A stretch of DNA of 28,221 nucleotides from DATCLS01 sp035265325 (lineage in GTDB: Bacteria; Actinomycetota; Acidimicrobiia; Acidimicrobiales; VFJN01). The stretch lies in NCBI GenBank assembly GCA_035265325.1, contig DATFOS010000087.1:1-28221 (forward strand), read 5' to 3'. Below, one piece after another: positions 1 to 5,818 of this stretch; the stretch's first letter is position 1, and each line of letters begins with the position of its first letter. A program made the position numbers and the translations under genes. The notes beneath the pieces were generated by a model. The model was not told where the DNA came from. It saw only the letters and a list, made by a program, of their open reading frames with translations, and did not search any database.

Positions 1-19
1 TGTCGTCGAGCAGGGTCAT
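1..19 (-). CDS. start of a gene leaving the window (partial)
   Basis: An ATG on the minus strand (complement of 17-19) opens a frame reading MTLLDD before the window ends. It overlaps the stop codon of the STAS-tail frame by four bases (ATGA), the usual sign of translational coupling. Genes coupled to STAS antagonists are often anti-sigma kinases or phosphatases, but six residues cannot show what this one is. Confidence 0.3.
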
Positions 20-177
20 CGGGCCGCCCCGGCGGTGACTAGGTCGAAGCCGAGCAGCTCGCAACAGTGGCGCACGAGCGGCGGTGTGTCGGCGAGCCGG
101 AGCGACCGCCCGCTCGAGTCGAGCCGTCTCGCCAGGCGCGAGAGGAGCGACAGGCCCCGCACGTCACCAGCAGGCAT
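16..177 (-). pseudogene. STAS-domain (anti-sigma antagonist-like) C-terminal piece
   Basis: The frame from an ATG at 177 gives 53 residues. The stretch GLSLLSRLARRL, then SLRLADTPPLVRHCCELLGF, matches the last helix-strand-helix of STAS domains such as SpoIIAA/RsbV-like anti-sigma factor antagonists. A normal STAS protein is about 100-110 residues; here the N-terminal strands and the phosphorylatable DSSG segment are missing, and nothing STAS-like is readable upstream in any frame. It is therefore probably a 5'-truncated remnant, although its stop still overlaps the next gene's ATG, so the message may still be translated. A second STAS piece, the N-terminal half, lies at 17843-18076 on the same strand. 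The family match is by eye. Confidence 0.45.
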
Positions 178-379
178 GGGCGCCGACCTCGGTGGGTGGC
201 ACGGTGAGTGCCCCATAGACCGCATTCAACCCGCCGTAGCGTCGACCCCGTCGAAACCAGGCTCCCGCCGCCGCTGACGCCGGACTGCCACGCGGTGCCG
301 GGGATCGCCCCGGCGCTGGTCGCAGGAGCACCATGGAGGGATAGCGCATCGGATCGGCGGGCGGCGGTAGCCAGTTCCG

Positions 380-1678
380 TCACCGCCGGCCCTGGACCAC
401 GAACTGCCGCTCGGCGGGATCCCACCGGAACAGGTAGGCGACGGGGTCGCCGTCGGCCGACGGGGGCCGCCCGTAGTTGAACGGGTCGGGGTATCCCGGG
501 ATGGTGACCTCGCCGAGGCCCTCGCCGGCCCGGCGGAAGGCTCCGTAGGTCAGGTCCGGCCCCGCGGAGTCGGCGATGGCCCGGAAGAGCGTCACGTTCC
601 GGCACGCGATCGACGGCCCGACGAGCGGGCCGGGGTCGCCCGTCGAGTCGTCCGACGGCATCGTCACCACGCCGGCGGCCTCCTGGGTGTCCAGGCACTG
701 CCGCATCGCCGGTAGCGACGCCACGTCCTCGCCGTCGTAGAGGGACCCGGCGGCGGCGTCGTTCAGGAGCGACACGTCGCTCGACTGGTCGGAGACATAG
801 GCGTTGATCCCGCCCAGGGACGTGAACAGGAGCCTCGGCCGGTAGTCGGTCGGCGCCGCGCCGTGGGCCCACGAGGCACCGGCCGGCCCGACCACCAGGA
901 GCCTGTCGACCTCGGCGTCGTCGAAGCGGTCGGCGATCTCCTCGACGGACGTCCCCACGACGGCGGACACCTCCGACGACGAGGCGTCGGTGCGATCGTT
1001 GATGAGGCCCGAGGCCACCGGCTCGATGCCGAACTCGTCGAGGAGCGGCAACACCTCCCCACGGAGCTGAGGTTCGTCGGCGCTCACGGCGACGACACCC
1101 AGTCGTCCGTCGAGCGCCCCCGACTCGGCGTAGGCGCGGATGACCTCCGCCCCCACGTCGCTGCCCGCGTCGGCCGAGAACCACGGCGGGTCGGCCCGCT
1201 CGAGCTGCTCGGCCGTCATCGGGCCGCCGATCATGGCGGTGTCGTGGTCCTCCAGGTAACAGGGCAGGACGTCGGCCTGGAAGTAGCCCATGACCACGAA
1301 GACGCCCTCACCGGTGAGCCGGGAACAGGCGGCCTCCGCCGTCGTCGACGAGGTCGGGTTGACCGGCGCGAAGATCGGCTCGACGCGCCGGCCGTGGATG
1401 CCACCGTTCGCGTTCACGTGCTCGAAGAGCGCGCGGTACGCCGCCTCGTAGTCCCCGTGGTCGAGGTCGATCACCGCGCGGATGGACTCGGTGTCGACGT
1501 AGGTGACGCCCACCGTGATCGTGTCGTCCGTGACCCCGGGCGACTGGCGGTCGAGCTCCTCCCGCGCCTGGGCCAGGACCTCCTCCACGTCCGGCTCGTC
1601 AGCGGCCTCGTCGCCGCTGGCGGACCCGCATCCGGTCGCCAGTGTCAGGACCGCGAGTGCGGCCACGTACTTCCTCAT
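380..1678 (-). CDS. ABC-type branched-chain amino acid-like substrate-binding lipoprotein
   Basis: 432-residue exported solute-binding protein of the Peripla_BP_6 / LivJ-like type. The start at 1678 is chosen because it opens directly onto a lipoprotein signal, MRKYVAALAVLTLATGC, with the lipid-modified Cys at 17. An Asp/Glu-rich linker follows, then the typical opening of the family (TITVGVTYVD), a segment with the NANGGIHGR motif, and VNPTSSTTAEAACSRL, where family members have the stretch that begins the ligand-binding cleft. It would sit on the outer face of the membrane and capture an amino-acid-like or small amide ligand. No permease or ATPase gene is next to it, so it is an orphan that either borrows another transporter or acts as a sensor. 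The ligand cannot be read from the sequence. A 7-bp stem with a 13-base loop (362-368/382-388) spans the stop. Confidence 0.8.
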   Translation of the reverse strand: MRKYVAALAVLTLATGCGSASGDEAADEPDVEEVLAQAREELDRQSPGVTDDTITVGVTYVDTESIRAVIDLDHGDYEAAYRALFEHVNANGGIHGRRVEPIFAPVNPTSSTTAEAACSRLTGEGVFVVMGYFQADVLPCYLEDHDTAMIGGPMTAEQLERADPPWFSADAGSDVGAEVIRAYAESGALDGRLGVVAVSADEPQLRGEVLPLLDEFGIEPVASGLINDRTDASSSEVSAVVGTSVEEIADRFDDAEVDRLLVVGPAGASWAHGAAPTDYRPRLLFTSLGGINAYVSDQSSDVSLLNDAAAGSLYDGEDVASLPAMRQCLDTQEAAGVVTMPSDDSTGDPGPLVGPSIACRNVTLFRAIADSAGPDLTYGAFRRAGEGLGEVTIPGYPDPFNYGRPPSADGDPVAYLFRWDPAERQFVVQGRR

Positions 1679-1812
1679 GCGTCGCCCCCCCGGTGGTCGA
1701 TCGATGCACGGTAGTCGCGGGACGCAGCGCGGTAATGCGTTCCATAGCTCAAATGAGCGACGTCCCACCGAGCGGTCGAAAGATTTTCTACAGGAGGTAA
1801 GAATCGGAGCTC

Positions 1813-1938
1813 GTGGCCCTCTGGCGGGCCGCCGTGGCCCGTTCGCGCACCGCCGGCGAGCTCATCGACGAGTTGTCCTCGGCCTGCTCCGGCGTGGTCA
1901 GGCGCCGGTGGCGGGGACCGGCCGGTAGGCGCAGATGA
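1813..1938 (+). CDS. possible 41-residue ORF after a perfect Shine-Dalgarno
   Basis: A consensus AGGAGGT at 1791-1797 is followed 15 bases later by a GTG that opens a 41-codon frame with almost only G or C in third positions. The peptide starts VALWRAAVARSRTAGELIDE, helix-like and Arg/Ala-rich. It runs into the 3' end of the convergent reductase gene. The spacing from the ribosome-binding site is longer than ideal, and the opposite strand is also open with good codon bias, so this may be the stub of a lost gene or chance. I recognise no family. Confidence 0.2.
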   Translation: MALWRAAVARSRTAGELIDELSSACSGVVRRRWRGPAGRRR

Positions 1939-2515
1939 GGACGCCCGTCTTCGCCTGGGTCACCGACACGAGCTCGAGCCGGCGGGCGTCCCCGTCCGCC
2001 GGGTAGATCGTCTTCCCGCCGCCCAGGAGGACCGGCTCGATCATGAGCCGGTACTCGTCGACGAGGTCGTTCTCCACGAGCTGGCGGGCCAGCGACGCAC
2101 TGCCCATGACCTGGAGGCCGGCGTCGCCACCGGTCGCCCGGAGGTCCCGGATGGCCTCGATCGCGTCGGCCTGGCCGCCGGCGAGCAGGGTCGTGTTGGT
2201 CCATCCCGACGCCGCCTCCTCCGCCGACAGGGTCCGCGACACCACGTACTTCGGGATGGCGTTCATCTTGTCGGCGAAGGGGTCGCCCGCCCGGCCCGGC
2301 CAGGCACCGGCCATGACGTTCCACGTTCGGCGCCCGAACAGCAGCGCCTCCGTCTGCTGCATGACCCCGTCGATGGCCGGCCCCATTGCGTCGACGTCGA
2401 AGAACGGCATCGACCAGCCACCGTGCTGGAAGCCGCCGTCGGTGTCCTCGTCCTTGCCGCCGGGAGCCTGGACGACGCCGTCGAGGCTGATGAACTCGCT
2501 GATGATGATCTGCAT
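1898..2515 (-). CDS. dihydrofolate reductase family protein (RibD C-terminal domain)
   Basis: 205-residue single-domain protein of the RibD-C / DHFR-like family, close in style to YyaP/YwjB proteins. Visible marks are the opening MQIIISEFISLDGVVQAPGG, the segment LLFGRRTWNVMAGAWP, the NADPH-site-like run LQVMGSASLARQLVENDLVDEYRL and the closing PVLLGGGKTIYP. These proteins resemble NADPH-dependent pteridine or pyrimidine reductases, but most standalone members have no assigned substrate, and none can be inferred here. It is cytoplasmic, with no signal or membrane segment. The ATG at 2515 fits the conserved N-terminus; a GGAGGGG lies rather far upstream. A possible small ORF sits 30 bases upstream on the same strand. 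Confidence 0.85.
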   Translation of the reverse strand: MQIIISEFISLDGVVQAPGGKDEDTDGGFQHGGWSMPFFDVDAMGPAIDGVMQQTEALLFGRRTWNVMAGAWPGRAGDPFADKMNAIPKYVVSRTLSAEEAASGWTNTTLLAGGQADAIEAIRDLRATGGDAGLQVMGSASLARQLVENDLVDEYRLMIEPVLLGGGKTIYPADGDARRLELVSVTQAKTGVLICAYRPVPATGA

Positions 2516-2545
2516 GCGAAGTCAGACGATGCATCCCCTCCGGAG

Positions 2546-2749
2546 TCATCGCAAGCGTTCGGCCTCCCGGGCGGCCGGGCCGGTGGCGACCGTGGTGCGG
2601 GCGGCGGTGGCGACCTGGCGGAGGAGCCTGCGGACGATGAGGCGGTGGCCGCCACTGCGAATGACGAGCGTGCGGTAGACCGCGCCGCCGAGGCCGGGGA
2701 ACCCGTGGCTCGAGGCGTCCGTCGCGGCGACGGCGCAGTGACTGCTCAC
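2546..2749 (-). CDS. possible small hypothetical protein (67 residues)
   Basis: A GTG-started frame fills much of the otherwise empty 320-base stretch between the TetR gene and the reductase. Its codons end in G or C almost throughout from about residue 20 on, which is how real genes here look, and the protein would be basic and helix-prone (VYRTLVIRSGGHRLIVRRLL and on). It ends 30 bases before the reductase ATG, so the two could be co-transcribed. I recognise no family, see no clear ribosome-binding site, and the first 20 residues look less gene-like, so the true start may be internal. It may also be a fragment of a larger lost gene. Nothing else is visible between 2750 and 2834. Confidence 0.3.
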   Translation of the reverse strand: MSSHCAVAATDASSHGFPGLGGAVYRTLVIRSGGHRLIVRRLLRQVATAARTTVATGPAAREAERLR

Positions 2750-2834
2750 GATGCACCCGCCGGACGCCGGCTGACGGGCGGGAAGCCGACGGCGCGCTGC
2801 GCGGCGGGCCGGCGCCGCCCGGGCGCGCGGCGTG

Positions 2835-3551
2835 TCAGGGCCGGCCGCGTGCGGGGGCCAGCATGGCGGCGACCGCCATGTCGACGAGGTTCCTCACCCA
2901 GTCGTCGAACGGCAGGGCCGGCCGCACCACGGCCGCGGCGGGCGACGGCGGGGTGTCCTCGGCCCGGGCGCGATCCGCGCACAGGTGGTTGCAGGCGGAG
3001 GTCACCGCGACGATCCGCTCGACGGCCAAAGCCGAGCCCAGGGTCGCCGCCAGGTGCTCGTGCACGGAGGCCCCGGCGTGCAGCGCGATGGCCGGGACGT
3101 GGGCCATGACGTCGGCCAACGCCACGTCGGGCTTCCCCGCCAGCGAGGCGGACACCTCGACCCAGGCCCGCTCGGACGAGCCGAGCCGAAGGTACTCGGC
3201 GGTCGGGCGGACCAGCAGCTCGACGAGGGCCACGACGTCGTCCGCCCGGCCCTCCGCCACGAACCGGGCGTACAGCCGCTCCTGCTGGGCGGCGAGCCGG
3301 GGGAGGTGGCGCTCGGCCAGCGCCCGCAGCAGCCCGTCGCGCCCGCCGAAGTGGAACTGCAGCGCCGAGCTGTTGCGCTGCCCGGCGGCGATCCGGATCT
3401 CGCGCAGGGAGACGCCCTCGACGCCGCGTTCGCCCCAGAGCCGCTCGGCGGTGTCGAGGATGTGCTCCCGCGTCCGCAGGCCCCGGGCCGTCGCCGGTCG
3501 ACCCGCCGGGGCCTGGCCGGGTCGGCCCGGGGTGGCTGTGGTCGGCGTCAC
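2835..3551 (-). CDS. TetR/AcrR-family transcriptional regulator
   Basis: 238-residue regulator. The N-terminal helix-turn-helix reads TREHILDTAERLWGERGVEG, then VSLREIRIAAGQRNSSALQF and FHFGGRDGLLRALAERHL, the form of TetR domains in which the usual YxHF becomes FHF. The rest is an all-helical ligand and dimerisation domain. The GTG start at 3551 overlaps the stop of the upstream membrane/His-rich gene by four bases (GTGA), so the two are translated from one message and this protein probably controls that operon in response to a small molecule. The overlap decides the start, as there is no separate ribosome-binding site. No operator could be picked out with confidence. Confidence 0.85.
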   Translation of the reverse strand: MTPTTATPGRPGQAPAGRPATARGLRTREHILDTAERLWGERGVEGVSLREIRIAAGQRNSSALQFHFGGRDGLLRALAERHLPRLAAQQERLYARFVAEGRADDVVALVELLVRPTAEYLRLGSSERAWVEVSASLAGKPDVALADVMAHVPAIALHAGASVHEHLAATLGSALAVERIVAVTSACNHLCADRARAEDTPPSPAAAVVRPALPFDDWVRNLVDMAVAAMLAPARGRP

Positions 3552-4903
3552 GCGTTCCGGCAGACCGTGTCCCGCGACCCGAGGTCCTCGATGTCGATGC
3601 GGTGGTAGGTGCCGTCGGGGCAGGTGATGCGCGGGTTGAGCTCGGTGAACATGCCGTCCGGCGACTCGTAGCCCGGCACGTTCCACACGTGGACCATGTA
3701 CCCGGTGAACGGGATGAACGTCCCACCGACTTCGGTGCACATGTCCTCGGTCACGCCCTCGAGGTCGGCCCCGAACGGCGTGTCGATCGTGCCGTCGGCC
3801 CGGGACACGATGCAGACCGACTCGTGGTAATGCCAGTGGTCGTTCGGGCCGGCGAAGCCCTGGGGCTCCGTCTCGCGGCCGTAGGCGATGTACATGAACC
3901 CGGCCAGCGGGGCGTCCGGCTCGAGCCCGTCGAAGACGAGCATGGGGGCGGCCAGGTCGTCGGGGTCCATGTCGCCGTCGGAGTTCATCACGAACTCCGG
4001 CCCGCGGTAGTGCACACCGAGCCCGGGCGAGAATGGCCCGGAGCGCATCCAGCCGGCGGCCTCGGCGTCGGCGACCGTCGGGTAGCGCTGGACCAGCTCC
4101 GCGGTGGCGGCGAGCTCGGTCGCCAGCGTCGTGCGCTCCTCGGGCGTGAGCGGCTCGTCGCTGCCGTGCTCGTGCTGGTGCCCGTTGGACAGGGCGGCGA
4201 AGCCGTCGTCGGCCATGGCCCCGTCCGCGTGACCGTCGGCCATGGCGCCGCCGGCGTGGGCGTGCTCGCCGGTGGCGGCGTGGTCCCCGGCAGAGGCGTG
4301 CTCGCCGTGGCTGCCGGCGGCGTGGTCCCGGGCCGACGGCGAGGCCACGGCGGCCGTGGCCAGCGCCAGTGCGCCCACGGCGCCGACCACGGCCCACCGG
4401 GACGCTCCCGCCGGCCACCGCCGGCCGGCGAGGATGGCCGCCGCCACCAGGACGGCGACGACCTCCAGCGCAACGCACGCGCCGTCGACCAGTGACACGG
4501 ACTCGGCGTGGCCGGCATGGGCGCCGAACGGCAGGCCGGCCACCCGGCTCACCGCCCAGACCGCCACGAGCGCGGCGCCGGTCACCACCACGGCGGCCAG
4601 CGCCCGGCGCGTCGGCCGCACCAGGACCACCGCCGCGAGCAGGAGTTGCAGCCAGGCGGCAGCGACGAAGCCGGCCCCCTCGATCGCCGACTCCGCCAGG
4701 TGCGACGGCGCCATCGCAACGTGGATGGCGCCGGAACCGGCCAGCAGGCCGGCGAGCAACCAGCGGACGGCCGCCGGCATCGTGGCCGCCGGCACCGTGG
4801 GCGCCTCCGGCGCGGGCGCGACAGGCGTCGGTGCGCCCGATGTCTCGGGTGCCTGCGGTGCGTCGGGCGAGCGCGCCCCGGGCGGGTCGAGTACGTCGGT
4901 CAT
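3548..4903 (-). CDS. five-TM, His-rich protein with HWHYH C-terminal domain, unknown function
   Basis: 451 residues in three parts. Residues 1-45 are a Pro/Ala-rich cytoplasmic tail. Residues about 46-188 hold five hydrophobic segments (near 46-64, 76-95, 101-121, 139-160 and 168-187). Residues about 193-246 are a low-complexity linker with about a dozen His in Gly/Ala/Asp runs, including a repeated AMADGHADGAMADDG. The rest is a globular domain with HWHYH at 356-360, GPNDHW just before it, and Cys at 364, 389, 428 and 448, which suggests an exterior disulfide-bonded fold. I recall similar C-terminal domains in uncharacterised actinobacterial proteins, but know no function. The His-rich linker and HWHYH suggest metal (Cu, Zn, Ni) or haem binding; that is inference. 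The ATG at 4903 follows GAGGGGGGA. It is co-translated with the TetR gene. Confidence 0.8.
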   Translation of the reverse strand: MTDVLDPPGARSPDAPQAPETSGAPTPVAPAPEAPTVPAATMPAAVRWLLAGLLAGSGAIHVAMAPSHLAESAIEGAGFVAAAWLQLLLAAVVLVRPTRRALAAVVVTGAALVAVWAVSRVAGLPFGAHAGHAESVSLVDGACVALEVVAVLVAAAILAGRRWPAGASRWAVVGAVGALALATAAVASPSARDHAAGSHGEHASAGDHAATGEHAHAGGAMADGHADGAMADDGFAALSNGHQHEHGSDEPLTPEERTTLATELAATAELVQRYPTVADAEAAGWMRSGPFSPGLGVHYRGPEFVMNSDGDMDPDDLAAPMLVFDGLEPDAPLAGFMYIAYGRETEPQGFAGPNDHWHYHESVCIVSRADGTIDTPFGADLEGVTEDMCTEVGGTFIPFTGYMVHVWNVPGYESPDGMFTELNPRITCPDGTYHRIDIEDLGSRDTVCRNA

Positions 4904-5024
4904 GTTCCCCCCTCGGGCGGGCGCCTCCCGGTGCCCGCCCACTCCGGGCAGAGCCCCAGCCCCGCCGCTCGGCCAGAGTAAGACGCGTGGATCAGTGCGG
5001 CAACCGGTCGGGCCGGCCGGCGGC

Positions 5025-5042
5025 GACGGCGTCCCCGCCGTC
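5025..5042 (-). terminator. hairpin overlapping the stop codon of the PCD-VOC gene
   Basis: GACGGCG (5025-5031) pairs with CGCCGTC (5036-5042) over a four-base loop: seven G/C-rich pairs that take in two bases of the TGA stop (5041-5043). There is no U-tract. Position and stability suggest a transcript end, as at several other genes in this window. Confidence 0.4.
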
Positions 5043-5712
5043 AGTCGCGGTCCTGCCACGTGCAGACGCAGGCCTCGTTGCCCTCGGGATCGGCCAAGAC
5101 CCAGAACGCCCGGGCGGCGGCGTCGCTGACGACGCGCCCGCCGGCGGCGACGGCGTCGGCCACCCGCTGCTCCGCCACGTCGTGCGGGACGGTGACGTCG
5201 ATATGGATGCGGTTGCGCTGCGGACGGGGCGCGTCCATCTGCTGGAACCAGACCGGCGGCCCGATCCGCTGGGGGTCGACGACGGCCACGACCTGCTCGC
5301 CCTCGGGCGTCGGCTCGTCCTCGTAGGCGAGGACCGCCCGCCAGAACGGCCGGACGGCGTCGATGTCGAGGGCGTCGATCGCCACCTCGACCGCCCGCGC
5401 CGCCTGCGGCTCGCTGGTCAGCCCAGCCTCGGCCGCCAGCCGGGAGATCGTGCCGGCCAGCTCGGCATCGGCGTCGGTCAGGCCACCGGTGTCGTGGGTG
5501 ACGAGCACCACGTGGACCCGAGCCGGGTAGCGCAGGTCCAGGTCGGGGTGATGCCCGGCGGCCTCGGCGGCGGCCGCCACACTCTCGACGAACCGCGCCG
5601 CGGCCGGGAAGTCGGGTGCGCGGAACGTCGCCTCCATCCGGCGGAGCAGGGCCCGCCAGTCGGGCAGGTCGTCGCGTCCGTGCAGCTCGCTCGCGGTGAT
5701 GGGCTGGGCCAT
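5041..5712 (-). CDS. 4a-hydroxytetrahydrobiopterin dehydratase fused to a VOC domain
   Basis: 223 residues with two domains. Residues 1-98 are a pterin-4a-carbinolamine dehydratase (PhhB/PCD type): LPDWRALLRRMEATFRAPDF, then GHHPDLDLRYPARVHVVLVT with the HHPD motif at 54-57, and THDTGGLTDADAELA with His73. This enzyme dehydrates 4a-hydroxy-pterin left by aromatic amino acid hydroxylases, and homologues also act as DCoH-like accessory proteins. Residues about 107-223 are a vicinal-oxygen-chelate (glyoxalase-like) domain ending in the usual DPEGNEACVC. The intact fold and reading frame across the join argue for a real fusion. It is divergent from the Ca2+-ATPase gene, 106 bases apart, with an inverted repeat between. 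The ATG at 5712 fits the domain start. The substrate of the VOC part is unknown, and no phenylalanine hydroxylase lies nearby. Confidence 0.85.
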   Translation of the reverse strand: MAQPITASELHGRDDLPDWRALLRRMEATFRAPDFPAAARFVESVAAAAEAAGHHPDLDLRYPARVHVVLVTHDTGGLTDADAELAGTISRLAAEAGLTSEPQAARAVEVAIDALDIDAVRPFWRAVLAYEDEPTPEGEQVVAVVDPQRIGPPVWFQQMDAPRPQRNRIHIDVTVPHDVAEQRVADAVAAGGRVVSDAAARAFWVLADPEGNEACVCTWQDRD

Positions 5713-5730
5713 GCCGCCAACGCTACGGCC

Positions 5731-5787
5731 TGGCGCGATCGCCGCCCGGCCGGCCGCATCCCGGTCGCGGCGCCGGCGATCGCGCCA
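5731..5787. promoter_or_regulatory. perfect 14-bp inverted repeat in a divergent promoter region
   Basis: TGGCGCGATCGCCG (5731-5744) and its exact reverse complement (5774-5787) flank 29 bases between the divergent starts at 5712 and 5819. Each arm carries the palindromic octamer GCGATCGC, and the two octamers (5735-5742, 5776-5783) are 41 bases apart, close to four helical turns, so two dimers could bind the same face. As RNA it could form a long hairpin instead. It is a good operator candidate for both genes; no binding protein can be named. Confidence 0.45.
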
Positions 5788-5818
5788 ACGAGCCGGCGCC
5801 AGCGAGTAAGCCAGCGGG

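Noticed and set aside
4180..4345. Repeat-like DNA rich in GCC/ATG/CAC words
   Set aside because: It encodes the His/Ala/Gly/Asp linker of the membrane protein and is degenerate at the DNA level, so it is not an independent repeat element or array.
5016..5157. 18-base direct repeat GCCGGCGGCGACGGCGTC (5016-5033 and 5140-5157)
   Set aside because: It is a low-complexity G/C word, one copy being coding sequence (Ala/Val/Asp codons). No mobile element or duplication boundary is associated.
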